Part shown: positions 45,515 to 54,717 of the stretch, one piece after another
How positions within the stretch are numbered: position 1 is the stretch's first letter
How the letters are laid out: the number at the start of each line of letters is the position of its first letter
NCBI RefSeq assembly: GCF_900115555.1
Contig: NZ_FOWX01000028.1
Span: forward strand, 1 to 64,000
From: Pseudomonas borbori
Lineage (GTDB): Bacteria > Pseudomonadota > Gammaproteobacteria > Pseudomonadales > Pseudomonadaceae
Length of the DNA: 64,000 nt
Direction: 5' to 3'
Position numbers and translations under genes: made by a program
The notes under the pieces: generated by a model
What the model saw: the letters and a program-made list of their open reading frames with translations, nothing else
Database searches by the model: none
What the model was told of the DNA's origin: nothing

Positions 45515-45901
45515 ATGCCTGAACTGTCGCGCATCCTGCATGTGGAAGACGATCCTTCGATCCAGGCGGTGGCCAAGGTTGCCCTGGAGGCCGTCGGCGG
45601 TTTCAGGGTACTGAGTTGCTCATGCGGCCAGGATGCACTGGATCAGGTGCAGGGTTTCGCCCCCGATTTCATCCTGCTGGATGTGATGATGCCGGGCATG
45701 GACGGTCCGCAAACCCTGGCGAAAATCGCCCAACTGGTGGATATCGGCCGGATCCCGGTGGCATTCATGACCGCCAAGGTACAACCCGCCGAGATCGAAC
45801 ATTACCGCGGCCTGGGCGCCTGCGACGTGATCATCAAACCCTTCGACCCGATGCAACTGGCCGCCCAGGTTCGACAGATATGGAGCAGTGTTCATGGCTG
45901 A
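45515..45901 (+). CDS. Stand-alone response regulator receiver
   Basis: 128 residues, receiver fold only. VEDDPSIQ has the acidic pair, D56 is in FILLDVMMPGMDG, and a Lys is in IIKPFDP. AAGGAG eight bases upstream gives the start. Lone receivers usually shuttle phosphate or bind a partner. It lies between the kinase and the HPt-REC-REC-GGDEF protein and overlaps the latter by eight bases, so it probably serves as the middle step of the relay. Confidence 0.92.
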   Translation: MPELSRILHVEDDPSIQAVAKVALEAVGGFRVLSCSCGQDALDQVQGFAPDFILLDVMMPGMDGPQTLAKIAQLVDIGRIPVAFMTAKVQPAEIEHYRGLGACDVIIKPFDPMQLAAQVRQIWSSVHG

Positions 45902-47549
45902 ACAGCACACCCCGACCAGCGAACTGCAGCGCCAATTGCAGCTGCTCGGCGAACAATTCGCCGAGCGCCTGGCGCAGGAACTGCCGGAACTGGCCAACAA
46001 GGCCGAACTGCTGCAAGCCGGCGACCACCAGGCGCAACTGCAGCAGTTGCGCGGCCTGCGCGATCAGTTGCACAAACTGGCGGGCGCGGCCGGCACCTTC
46101 GGCTTCGCCAGCATCGGCCAGCGCGCCCATGAACTCGAACAACAGGCCATCCACTGGCTGGAGAGCCTGCGCCTGAAGGATCAGGGCCTGCAGGAGTTCA
46201 TCCAGCAGTTGCAGCAGTTCGCCGCGCAAGGCGTGCAGGGCGAGCCGGCGCCGAACAGCCCTGCACATCCGAAAGCCACGCTCAAGCCCGAAACGGACAC
46301 CCACTGCATCTACATCCTCGAGGACGAGCTCAGCATCGGCGAGAACATGTGCCTGACCCTGGGCAACTTCGGCTACCACGCCGAGCACTTCAGCCGTATC
46401 GCCGACTTCGACGCGGCGCTGCAACGACGCCTGCCGGATGCGCTGATCATCGACGTCAACCTCGGCGACAGCGAGCAAACCGGCCTGGCCTATGCCGCCG
46501 CCCTGCAACAACGCCTGGTACAACCGCTGCCGTTGCTGGTGATCACCACCGAAGACGATTTCGCCACCCACCTGGAGGCGGTACGGGTTGGCGCCATGGG
46601 ATACTTCACCAAACCGGTGGACATTCCCCAGTTGGAAAACCGCCTGATGCGCTGCTTCGCCCAGCAGCAGGGCGAGCCCTACCGGGTGCTGATCGTCGAT
46701 GACGACCAGCACCTGGCCAGCCGCTACAGCCTGATCCTGCGCAGCGCCAACATGCTGGTCGAAGTACTCGACAGGCCGGCGGGGATCTTCGCCGCCATGA
46801 GCCGTTTCAACCCGGAGGTGGTGCTGCTCGACGTCAATATGCCGGACTGCACCGGCCCCGAGCTGGCGCAGATCATCCGCTTCAACGACGACTGGCTGCG
46901 GGTGCCGATCATCTACCTGTCGGCAGAAACCGACATCACCCGACAGATGAACGCCCTGATCAAGGCCGGCGACGACTTCGTCAGCAAGCCCATCGCCGAC
47001 AACGCCCTGGTCACCACCGTGTTCTCCCGCGCCCAGCGCGCCCGCCTGCTGAGCATCGCCCTGTCGCGCGACAGCCTGACCGGCCTGCTCAAGCATGCCG
47101 ACATCAAGGAGCAGGTCGGCATCGAGCTGGAGCGTGCGCAACGCAGCGGCAAACCGGCCAGCGTGGCGATGCTGGATATCGACTTCTTCAAGCAGGTCAA
47201 CGACAGCCATGGCCACGTCGCCGGCGACAACGTGATCCGCGCCCTGGCCAACCTGCTGCGCCAGCGTCTGCGCCGGGTCGACAGCCTGGGCCGTTATGGC
47301 GGCGAGGAGTTTCTCGTGGTGCTGCCCGACTGCCCGGCCGATCAGGCTCTGCGGGTACTCGACGAAATACGCCAGCGCTTTGCCGAGCTGCACTTCATCG
47401 CCGGCGACAGCGAGTTCACGGTCACCCTGAGCGCCGGTATCGCCTCGACCGAAGCAGGCGCGAAGGATGCCGGCGAACTGCTGGAACGAGCCGACCGCGC
47501 CCTCTATGTGGCCAAACACGGCGGCCGCAACCAGGTCAGCCAATCCTGA
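45894..47549 (+). CDS. HPt-REC-REC-GGDEF diguanylate cyclase
   Basis: 551 residues. An HPt domain has H60 in DQLHKLAGAAGTFG. Receiver 1 has D187 (LIIDVNLGDS) and receiver 2 has D313 (VVLLDVNMPD). The C-terminal GGDEF domain carries a GGEEF motif at 469-473. GGEEF is competent in many cyclases. The ATG at 45894, with GGAG eight bases upstream, is preferred to the GTG at 45888. The domain order suggests phosphotransfer from the kinase through receiver and HPt into the two receivers, which control cyclic-di-GMP output. This is an inference. Confidence 0.92.
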   Translation: MAEQHTPTSELQRQLQLLGEQFAERLAQELPELANKAELLQAGDHQAQLQQLRGLRDQLHKLAGAAGTFGFASIGQRAHELEQQAIHWLESLRLKDQGLQEFIQQLQQFAAQGVQGEPAPNSPAHPKATLKPETDTHCIYILEDELSIGENMCLTLGNFGYHAEHFSRIADFDAALQRRLPDALIIDVNLGDSEQTGLAYAAALQQRLVQPLPLLVITTEDDFATHLEAVRVGAMGYFTKPVDIPQLENRLMRCFAQQQGEPYRVLIVDDDQHLASRYSLILRSANMLVEVLDRPAGIFAAMSRFNPEVVLLDVNMPDCTGPELAQIIRFNDDWLRVPIIYLSAETDITRQMNALIKAGDDFVSKPIADNALVTTVFSRAQRARLLSIALSRDSLTGLLKHADIKEQVGIELERAQRSGKPASVAMLDIDFFKQVNDSHGHVAGDNVIRALANLLRQRLRRVDSLGRYGGEEFLVVLPDCPADQALRVLDEIRQRFAELHFIAGDSEFTVTLSAGIASTEAGAKDAGELLERADRALYVAKHGGRNQVSQS

Positions 47550-47662
47550 CCGAATAGCCCGCCGAGACGCCGCAGGCGGCGTTATAGCTGCTCACTTGCC
47601 TCCGGACCTGACAATGGCAGCGCGTTGCGGCTTGGCCTTATGAATTAAATAGTGTATTTTTT

Positions 47663-47690
47663 CATGAAATTAAATATTGTTAATTTCATG
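47663..47690. promoter_or_regulatory. Perfect 11-bp-arm inverted repeat, candidate operator of the oxidase gene
   Basis: CATGAAATTAA and TTAATTTCATG flank ATATTG. It lies in the only AT-rich stretch nearby, 10 bases upstream of the oxidase GTG. The XRE-cupin regulator encoded two genes later is a candidate binder. A promoter is probably close by. Confidence 0.6.
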
Positions 47691-47699
47691 AGGCGTGCC

Positions 47700-48989
47700 G
47701 TGTTCAAACAATCCGCCCAGCATGTCGCCAGCTACTACGCGCGTACCTTTCCCGGCCCGCTTGCCCTGCGACCAACCCTGCACGAGCGTCTGGACTGCGA
47801 CGTGCTGATCGTCGGCGCCGGCTTCAGCGGCCTGCACACGGCGTTGCGCCTGGCCCTGGCCGGCAAGCGAGTGATCCTGCTGGAAGCCAGCCGGGTGGCC
47901 TGGGCCGCCTCCGGGCGCAATGGCGGCCAGGCGCTGCTCGGCTGGTCCTGCGACATGCCGCCGCTGGAAAAGGCGCTGGGCCAGGAACGCGCCCGCCGCC
48001 TGTGGGACAGCATGCGCTGGGCCGCCGCGGAACTGCGCGAACTGCCGGGCCGGCATGGCTTCGACGTCGACTACCGGGTCGGCAGCCTGTGGACCGCCGT
48101 GCAGCAGCGGCGCATCGCGCAACTGCGCGAGGCCCAGCACGACGCGGTGGAGAAGTGGGGCTATGAGCAACTGCGCTTTATCGACCGCGAGGAACTGCCC
48201 GAGTGGATCGCCAGCCAGCGCTACCTGGCCGCGCTCTATGATCCCGAGGCCGCCCACCTCAACCCGCTGAAACTGGCCCAGGGCCTGGCCGGCGCTATCG
48301 AGCAAGCCGGCGGGCAGATCTTCGAACAGAGCCAGGTGCTGGAGTATCAACAAACCAGCGCCGGTTTTGTCGCCCGCACCGCCCAGGGCGAAGTAGCCAG
48401 CGACGCACTGGTGCTGGCCTGCAACGCCTATATCGATGGGCTGGATCGCCAGCTGGCCAGCCGCCTACTGCCGGTCGGTTCCTACCAGGTCGCCACGGCG
48501 CCGCTCGACCCCGAGCTGGCGCGCTCGCTGCTGCCGCGGGGCAGTTGCGTGATCGACAACCAGTTCGTCCCCGACTATTTCCGCCTGACCCCGGACCAGC
48601 GCCTGCTGTTCGGTGGCGGCTGCACCTACCTGGGCGGCATCCCCAAGGACGTCGCCAGTGCCACCCGGCCCTATCTGCAGCGGGTATTTCCGCAACTGCG
48701 TGGGGTCGAACTGGAGTTCGCCTGGGGCGGGCATATCGACGTCAGTATGAAACGCACCCCGGATATCGGCCGCCAGGGCCAGCGCTACTGGCTGCAGGGC
48801 TTCTCCGGCCACGGCGTGCTGCCGACCCTGGCCGGCGCCCGCGCGGTGAGCGACGCCATCCTAGGCGACGACGAGCTGCTGACGCTGTACCAGGCCATCG
48901 GCAACCCGCGCTTCCCCGGCGGGGCGCTGCTCGCCGCACCGCTGGAAGCCCTCGGCAAGGCCTGGTACCGCCTGCGCGACGTCATCTGA
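47700..48989 (+). CDS. FAD-dependent oxidase, gamma-glutamylputrescine oxidase type (PuuB/PauB-like)
   Basis: 429 residues from GTG 47700. The GTG has AGG six bases upstream and clears the palindrome; the ATG at 47688 is an alternative but lies inside it. The FAD Rossmann motif is LIVGAGFSGLHTALRLALAG, then AASGRNGGQ and a C-terminal QGFSGHGVLPTLAG. The family oxidises gamma-glutamyl amines to aldehydes with O2, as PuuB does. It is followed by an XRE-cupin regulator and a synthetase paralogue, a grouping like pauB regions of PAO1. Confidence 0.87.
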   Translation: MFKQSAQHVASYYARTFPGPLALRPTLHERLDCDVLIVGAGFSGLHTALRLALAGKRVILLEASRVAWAASGRNGGQALLGWSCDMPPLEKALGQERARRLWDSMRWAAAELRELPGRHGFDVDYRVGSLWTAVQQRRIAQLREAQHDAVEKWGYEQLRFIDREELPEWIASQRYLAALYDPEAAHLNPLKLAQGLAGAIEQAGGQIFEQSQVLEYQQTSAGFVARTAQGEVASDALVLACNAYIDGLDRQLASRLLPVGSYQVATAPLDPELARSLLPRGSCVIDNQFVPDYFRLTPDQRLLFGGGCTYLGGIPKDVASATRPYLQRVFPQLRGVELEFAWGGHIDVSMKRTPDIGRQGQRYWLQGFSGHGVLPTLAGARAVSDAILGDDELLTLYQAIGNPRFPGGALLAAPLEALGKAWYRLRDVI

Positions 48990-49002
48990 CGCCCCCCGCA
49001 GA

Positions 49003-49045
49003 ATGGGTGATAACCCATCAACCGCCACGATGGGTTATCACCCAT
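49003..49045. repeat. REP palindrome between the oxidase and the regulator
   Basis: ATGGGTGATAACCCATC and its exact complement flank nine bases, giving a 17-bp-stem hairpin with no mismatch. It sits 13 bases after the oxidase stop codon. It lacks a U-run but could weakly separate the two genes. The same family is found near 32951-33017. Confidence 0.8.
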
Positions 49046-49072
49046 CCTACGAACTGAAACGAGGACACCGGC

Positions 49073-49630
49073 ATGGACATGCAGGACGAAATAGAAGGTC
49101 TGGCGATCCTGATTCGCGACCTGCGCAAGCACAAGAACCTCACCCTCGGCGAACTGGCCGAGCGCATCGGCCGTTCGGTGGGCTTTCTCTCCCAGGTCGA
49201 GCGCGGCCTGTCGCGCCCGACCGTGGCCGACCTCACCGCGATCAGCGAAACCCTGGGCGTGCCGACCACCTACTTCTACAGCCTGAGCAAGCCGCGCGCA
49301 CTGCGCTGGGTGACCCGCCCCGGCGAGCGGCGCACGCTCTACTACGCCGGAGGCATCACCGACGTGCTGGTGTCGCCGAGCATGTCGGCCGGCTTCTCCA
49401 TGCTCGAAAGCCATCTGGCGCCCGGCGCCAGCAGCGGCGAAGGGCACCTGGACGACAGCTCCGAACAGGGCGGCTTCGTCCTCGAGGGCGAGTTGAGCAT
49501 CTGGCTGGGCGACGACCCGCACGCCGTGACCCTGGGCCCCAACGACAGTTTTCAATTGCCGCCACACAGTCAATTCCGTTACGCCAACCTCACCGAGCAA
49601 CCGACCCGGGTGCTCTGGGTGTTCCGCTAG
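49073..49630 (+). CDS. XRE-cupin transcriptional regulator, PuuR/PauR-like
   Basis: 185 residues. An N-terminal XRE helix-turn-helix (about 10-65, LTLGELAERIGRSVGFLSQV) is joined to a C-terminal cupin sensor domain (about 110-185). This matches PuuR/PauR, which respond to putrescine or gamma-glutamyl intermediates. GAGG gives the start. It lies between the oxidase and a synthetase, so local control of polyamine genes is likely. It could act at the palindrome 47663-47690 or at sites in the spu region. Confidence 0.85.
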   Translation: MDMQDEIEGLAILIRDLRKHKNLTLGELAERIGRSVGFLSQVERGLSRPTVADLTAISETLGVPTTYFYSLSKPRALRWVTRPGERRTLYYAGGITDVLVSPSMSAGFSMLESHLAPGASSGEGHLDDSSEQGGFVLEGELSIWLGDDPHAVTLGPNDSFQLPPHSQFRYANLTEQPTRVLWVFR

Positions 49631-49691
49631 CCAGCCGTTAACCCGTTGAACATCGCACCGCACATCACTCAGGCCCGCAGGATCATTACTT

Positions 49692-51041
49692 ATGACAACA
49701 ACAAGCTTTCCCGATCTGCTCAGCGAAGTCCGCGCCTTCCGCGCCCAATACCCGGCGGTGCGCTACGTCGACCTGATCAGCCTGGACATTCCCGGGCATT
49801 TCTACGGCAAGCGCTACCCCATCGACATGCTGGAAAAGGTCGCCGCCGGCAGCCCGCTGAAGATCCCGCAGAATTGCGTGCTGCTCGGCGCCCAGGGCGG
49901 CCTGCACCCGATCGGCGATTACTGCTTCAACGACGGCGACCCGGACGCGCCGCGGCGCCTGATCCCCGGCACGCTCAAGCCGGTACGCTGGGAAAGCCAG
50001 CCGCTGGGGCAGATGCTGATCAGCTCCGACGGCACCGCCGCACCGATCGAATTCGAGCCGCGCGAGGTGCTCGCGCGGGTGTTGCAGCGTCTGGAGGCGC
50101 GCGGCATCCACCCGGTGGTGGCCTTCGAGCTGGAGTTCTACCTGTTCGACCGCACGCTCAAGGATGGCCTGCCGCAGTTCCCCCGCGACCCGCTGTGCGG
50201 CGATGCCGACGACCAGCCGAACATGCACATCGAACGCCTGTCGCGCTTCTCCGACGTGCTCCACGAGATCGTCGAGGCGGCCAATGAACAGGGGGTCGAC
50301 GCCAACGTGATCACCGCCGAACTCGGCCCCGGCCAGTTCGAGATCAATTTCGGCCACTGCGACGACGGCCTGCGCGCCGCCGACTGGGCCGCCCTGTTCT
50401 GCCGCAGCACCCGTGGCGTGGCGCTCAAGCACGGCCAGCGCGCCAGCTTCATGAGCAAGCCCTACCTGCAGGCGCCGGGCAGCGGCATGCACGTGCATGT
50501 CAGCCTGTACGACGCGGACGGCAACAACCTGCTGGCGGCGGACCAGCAGCGCCCGCTGCGCCATGCCGTGGCCGGCTGCCTGGAGCTGCTGCCGCACTGC
50601 ATGCCGATCTTCGCCGCCAACCACAACGCCTACCGCCGCTACGGCGCCATGGTCAACGCCGCCAGCCGCGCCAGCTGGGGTTTCGAGGACCGCGATGCAT
50701 GCATCCGCATCCCCGAATCGGACGGCCGCAACCTGCGCATCGAACACCGCCTGGCCGGCGCCGACGCCAACCCCTACCTGGTGCTGGCCGCCATCCTCAC
50801 CGGCATGGAACACGGCCTGGATGCCCAGCGCGAACCCATCGCCCCGCTCAACGAGAATCGCCAGAGCGGCATCGATTTCCCCCAGGACATGCTCAGTGCC
50901 GTGGCCGCCATGCGTGACCACCCGGTGGTCAACCAGGGCCTGGGCAGCGAGTTCGTCATGGTCTACTGCGAGAACAAACGCCAGGACCACCTGGCCTTCA
51001 TGAACGAGCTGAGCGCACGGGAGTACCGCTGGTTTCTTTAG
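49692..51041 (+). CDS. Glutamine synthetase-family gamma-glutamylpolyamine synthetase paralogue
   Basis: 449 residues. AFELEFYLFDR, FMSKPYLQAPGSGMHVHVS and AGADANPYLVLA are the catalytic landmarks, and RYVDLISLDIPGHFYGKRY is a diverged N-terminal segment. AGGA nine bases before the ATG sets the start. It is more distant from SpuB and SpuI than those are from each other by eye, so it may use another amine. It is next to an oxidase and a PuuR-like regulator. Confidence 0.87.
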   Translation: MTTTSFPDLLSEVRAFRAQYPAVRYVDLISLDIPGHFYGKRYPIDMLEKVAAGSPLKIPQNCVLLGAQGGLHPIGDYCFNDGDPDAPRRLIPGTLKPVRWESQPLGQMLISSDGTAAPIEFEPREVLARVLQRLEARGIHPVVAFELEFYLFDRTLKDGLPQFPRDPLCGDADDQPNMHIERLSRFSDVLHEIVEAANEQGVDANVITAELGPGQFEINFGHCDDGLRAADWAALFCRSTRGVALKHGQRASFMSKPYLQAPGSGMHVHVSLYDADGNNLLAADQQRPLRHAVAGCLELLPHCMPIFAANHNAYRRYGAMVNAASRASWGFEDRDACIRIPESDGRNLRIEHRLAGADANPYLVLAAILTGMEHGLDAQREPIAPLNENRQSGIDFPQDMLSAVAAMRDHPVVNQGLGSEFVMVYCENKRQDHLAFMNELSAREYRWFL

Positions 51042-51054
51042 CAGTCCGCATTTC

Positions 51055-51112
51055 GTAGCCTGGACAAGCCTTGGCGTATCCCCGGATTGCGCTGGGGCTG
51101 ATCCAGGCTACA
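51055..51112. repeat. REP-like inverted repeat
   Basis: GTAGCCTGGA at the left and TCCAGGCTAC at the right are complementary, with a related CGGATTGC segment between. It resembles the family at 24282-24347 and follows the synthetase stop codon by 14 bases. Confidence 0.65.
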
Positions 51113-51241
51113 GGCTGATTCCTGTCGCGCGCCGTCGCGCAAAAAACCATTGCACAAGCCGCTGCTGGCCTGTGCAGGGGGCGCGCAGCGCAGCGGCAGA
51201 TAGGTTTTAATAGCATCCTGCTTTCGCCCAAGGCTTGCCCG

Positions 51242-51868
51242 ATGCCCCTGACTGCCGCCGAACTCGCCCGGATCAGCGCCCTCACCCTGGCCCATTATCA
51301 AGACCACGCCGAGGAATTCCGCGCGGGCACCCGCGATCACGATGTCAGCCAGAACATCGCCGCCCTGCTCGGCCATATTCAGGCCGAGCCGCCCTACCGC
51401 ATCCTCGATTTCGGCTGCGGCCCGGGCCGCGACCTGCGCACCTTCAGCGCCCTTGGGCACACGGCGATCGGCCTGGACGGCTGCCCGCGCTTCGTCGAGA
51501 TGGCCCGCGAAGGCAGCGGCTGCGAGGTCTGGCAGCAGGACTTCCTCGCCCTCGACCTGCCCGCCGCGCACTTCGACGGCATTTTCGCCAACGCCGTGCT
51601 GTTCCATATCCCCAGCCAGGCCCTGCCGCGGGTGCTGCGCCAACTGCACGCCGCGCTCAAGCCGGGCGGCGTGCTGTTCAGCTCCAACCCGCGCGGGGAG
51701 AACCAGGAAGGCTGGAACGGCGAGCGCTACGGCGCCTACTACGACCTGGCCAACTGGCACGCGCTGCTGAGCGCCGCCGGCTTCCTCGAACTGCAGCACT
51801 ACTACCGCCCGCCCGGCTTGCCGCGCGCGCAGCAACCCTGGCTGGCCAGCGTCTGGCGCCGGCCTTAG
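51242..51868 (+). CDS. SAM-dependent methyltransferase, class I
   Basis: 208 residues. Motif I is ILDFGCGPGRDLRTF (near residue 57), with the acidic residue after beta-2 in IGLDGCPRFVEMA, then the motif IV-like DGIFANAVLFHIP, followed by LKPGGVLFSSNPRG. This is the Methyltransf_11/25 layout. No substrate can be deduced. AAGG precedes the start by nine bases. It stands alone between a REP element and the AraC gene. Confidence 0.85.
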   Translation: MPLTAAELARISALTLAHYQDHAEEFRAGTRDHDVSQNIAALLGHIQAEPPYRILDFGCGPGRDLRTFSALGHTAIGLDGCPRFVEMAREGSGCEVWQQDFLALDLPAAHFDGIFANAVLFHIPSQALPRVLRQLHAALKPGGVLFSSNPRGENQEGWNGERYGAYYDLANWHALLSAAGFLELQHYYRPPGLPRAQQPWLASVWRRP

Positions 51869-52040
51869 GCTGCGCTCAAGAAGCAGAAGGTTTCTGCAGG
51901 GACACCAAGCCCGCGCGCGGGCCTGGGTTGCTCAGCGTGACTGTTTCGAGGACGCCGGCTCGTAGGTTGCGCCGCGCGCACCAGGCACCCGCTGGCCGGT
52001 GGTGCGCACGGCCTAGGCGGCCCCGCGTCCCCTACACGGG

Positions 52041-52997
52041 TCAACCTGCCGAATGCTGTTTGCGCCAGGTCGCCGGTGGCAGGCCGAACTCGCGCTTGAA
52101 GGCGCGGTTGAACGCGGCCTCCGATTCATAGCCGATGGCGTAGGCGATCTGCGCCAGCGAAACACCGCCATCACACAGCCGCGTGGCCGCCAGTTGCAGG
52201 CGCCAATGGGCCAGGTAGGTCATCGGTGGCTGGCCGAGCAGCCGACTGAAGCGCTCGGCGAAGGCGGAACGCGACAGGCCGACTTCACGCGCCAATGCTT
52301 CGGTGGTCCAGGGCTCGGCCAGGCGGCCGTGCAACAGGGCCAGGGCCTTGCCGACGAAGGGATCGCGCAGCGCGGCCAGCCAACCGCTCTGCTCGGCCGG
52401 CAGGGTCGCCAGGTAACGACGCACCGCCTCGATGAACAGCAGTTCGGCCAGCTTGTTCAACAAGGCCGCCGAGCCGCTGCTGTCGCTAGCGAATTCCGCC
52501 GCGGCCAGGCGAACCGACTGCTCGACCCAGGCCCCGGCCAGGCCGTCGCTGAGCCTGAGACGCAAGGCCGGAGGCAAGGTCGCCAGCAGCGGATTATCCG
52601 CCACTTCGCAGCCGAGAAAGCCGCAGATGACATGCGTGAGCTCGCCGCCGCCGTACTGCAACTGGGCGAGACCGGGGCTGGCGACCGGCTGGATCAGGTC
52701 ATCCACCACCACCGGGCGCAGCTTCAAGGCGCTGGCCAGACGGTGGGCATCGTTGCGCGGCAGCAGCACGATATCGCCCGCGGCCAGCGGCAGCGGTGGC
52801 TCCCCGGCGAGTTCGAGAAACAATTCGCCGTCGACCACATAGTGATAGGCAATGATATGCGCGGGCACGGCACCGAGCAGCCGACAGTCCTCCGGCTCCA
52901 CCTTGGCGGTGATGCACCAGGGAGCGGTGAACTCGGCGTGGAGGAAGGCCACCGCGGAAAAACGGACGGCGGCGAGCACCTCTGAAAGGGCGTCCAT
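52041..52997 (-). CDS. AraC-family regulator with cupin N-terminal domain
   Basis: 318 residues. The N-terminal half is cupin-like (AYHYVVDGELFLEL, then GDIVLLPRNDAHRL) and the last 100 residues carry two helix-turn-helix units (LAREVGLSRSAFAERFSRLL and AYAIGYESEAAFNRAFKREF). It belongs to the cupin_6 AraC group. The divergent TTC38-like gene is its probable target. No clear ribosome binding site is seen at 52997. Confidence 0.88.
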   Translation of the reverse strand: MDALSEVLAAVRFSAVAFLHAEFTAPWCITAKVEPEDCRLLGAVPAHIIAYHYVVDGELFLELAGEPPLPLAAGDIVLLPRNDAHRLASALKLRPVVVDDLIQPVASPGLAQLQYGGGELTHVICGFLGCEVADNPLLATLPPALRLRLSDGLAGAWVEQSVRLAAAEFASDSSGSAALLNKLAELLFIEAVRRYLATLPAEQSGWLAALRDPFVGKALALLHGRLAEPWTTEALAREVGLSRSAFAERFSRLLGQPPMTYLAHWRLQLAATRLCDGGVSLAQIAYAIGYESEAAFNRAFKREFGLPPATWRKQHSAG

Positions 52998-53301
52998 GGG
53001 CTTGGCTTCGCATCGATGGCGGCTGCGTCAACAGTGCCGGCGGCTTGGACATATTCGCCGGGCACCCACCTGACTACCTTAGCGCTGGTCAGACGCTCGC
53101 GGCGGCCCGCGCAAGCCGTTGAACCACGTCCGCGCGAGCCTCGGTTACGCCTGCTTGACCAGCGCAGCTGTCACTTCGCCTGGCGCTCGCCAGTGCGCTG
53201 CCGCCTAACCGTCGCGCGCCGCCTGTTTCAACGTCCTGCCACGCCACTGCCGCGCAGTCCGTAGCGCCTGCATCATTTGTTTTAGCTCAGGAGACGAGTA
53301 A
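52998..53301. promoter_or_regulatory. Divergent control region of the AraC and TTC38-like genes
   Basis: 304 bases without a gene. GCGCTGGTCA (53082-53091) and TGACCAGCGC (53156-53165) are exact inverted copies 64 bases apart, which could be two AraC half-site regions. A possible promoter for the plus-strand gene lies near 53270-53290 in an AT-richer stretch. Confidence 0.4.
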
Positions 53302-54627
53302 ATGACAATAAGAGACATGCACGGCCTTGCGCTTTCCGGGGCCGATGCCTCCAGCTTGGCGCATTACGAAAAAGCCCTGCGCCAATTCCAGTGTTATCGC
53401 GGCGACCCCGTGGCCAGTGTCGACGCCGCCATCACGGCCTGTCCCAATCTGCTCATGGCCCATGTACTCAAGGCCTACCTGCACCTGCTCGGCACCGAGC
53501 CGGATGGGCTGGCGGTCGCGCGGGCCTGCCACGCCCACGCCCTGGAGCTGCCGGCCAATGCCCAGGAGCGCGGCCATATCGCAGCCGTGGGCCACTTGCT
53601 CGATGGCTATTGGCGGCGCGCCGGGCAGACCCTGGAAGACCTGTCCATTGCCCAGCCGCGCGATATCCTGGCCCTGCAAGCCGGGCATCAGGTGGATTTC
53701 TTCAGCGGCAACTCGCGCATGCTGCGCGACCGCATCGCCCGCGCCCTGCCGGCATGGAGCGCAGGCATGCCGGCTTATCACGCGGTACTCGGCATGCATG
53801 CCTTCGGCCTGGAGGAAACCGCCGACTATGCGGCGGCCGAAGCCGCCGGGCGCCGCGCGGTGGAACTCGAACCGCGCGATGGCTGGGCGCAGCATGCGGT
53901 GGCGCATGTGCTGGAGATGCAGTGCCGCCAGCGCGAGGGCATCGCCTGGATGCGCGCCAGCCCGCAAGCCTGGGCGGCGGACAGCTTCTTCCAGGTGCAC
54001 AACTGGTGGCACCTGGCGCTCTACCACCTGGAACTGGGCGAGATCGACGAGGTGCTGGCGCTGTTCGACGGGCCTGTCTATGGCGCGCAGTCCGGGGTGG
54101 TGATGGACCTGGTCGATGCCGCGGCGCTGCTCTGGCGTCTGCACCTGCAGGGGATCGAACTGGGCAATCGCTGGCAGGCGGTCGCCGACCATTGGCAGCC
54201 GCTGGCCAACGCCGGCAACTACGCCTTCAACGACGTCCACGCGATGATGGCCCTGGTCGGCGCCAACCGGCCACAGGCCGCCCGCGCACTGCTCGAGACC
54301 CAGCAGCAAACCATGCGGGGGGGCGCAGACAATGCACGCTTCACCGCCGAAGTCGGCCACCCGGTGAGCAAGGCGATCTTCGCCTTCGGCGACGGCAACT
54401 ATGACGCAACCGTGCGCCTGCTGCGGCCGGTGCGCAATATCGCCCAGCGTTTCGGCGGCAGCCACGCGCAACGCGACCTGCTCGACCTGACCCTGATCGA
54501 GGCGGCCTTCCGCGCCGGGCAGAAGGATCTGGCCACAGCCCTGTGCAACGAACGCCTGGCCGTGCGCCCGGCCAGCCCCCTGAGCCGCCACCTGACCAGC
54601 CGTGCCGAGCAGCAGCGCGCGGCCTGA
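53302..54627 (+). CDS. TPR-containing protein of the TTC38 family
   Basis: 441 residues, all-helical, with tetratricopeptide-like pairs along the length. HAVAHVLEMQCRQREGIAWM and FFQVHNWWHLALYHLELGE are typical of TTC38-like proteins, which occur in bacteria and animals and have no clear enzymatic role. AGGAG eight bases upstream gives the start. No signal or membrane segment is seen, so it is cytoplasmic. Divergence from an AraC regulator suggests it is induced under a specific condition. Confidence 0.75.
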   Translation: MTIRDMHGLALSGADASSLAHYEKALRQFQCYRGDPVASVDAAITACPNLLMAHVLKAYLHLLGTEPDGLAVARACHAHALELPANAQERGHIAAVGHLLDGYWRRAGQTLEDLSIAQPRDILALQAGHQVDFFSGNSRMLRDRIARALPAWSAGMPAYHAVLGMHAFGLEETADYAAAEAAGRRAVELEPRDGWAQHAVAHVLEMQCRQREGIAWMRASPQAWAADSFFQVHNWWHLALYHLELGEIDEVLALFDGPVYGAQSGVVMDLVDAAALLWRLHLQGIELGNRWQAVADHWQPLANAGNYAFNDVHAMMALVGANRPQAARALLETQQQTMRGGADNARFTAEVGHPVSKAIFAFGDGNYDATVRLLRPVRNIAQRFGGSHAQRDLLDLTLIEAAFRAGQKDLATALCNERLAVRPASPLSRHLTSRAEQQRAA

Positions 54628-54679
54628 GCCTGCGCGGCCATCCTCAAATCCGGTGAAAAAGCACTCGCCGGCTGCTGCA

Positions 54680-54717
54680 CTGCTGCTCGCTTAAGCCAAG
54701 TGAGCAGCAGTTTTTTT
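54680..54717 (+). terminator. Rho-independent terminator after the TTC38-like gene
   Basis: CTGCTGCTCGCTT and AAGTGAGCAGCAG form a 13-bp stem with one G-T pair and a five-base loop, followed by seven T. It begins about 50 bases after the stop codon. Confidence 0.88.
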
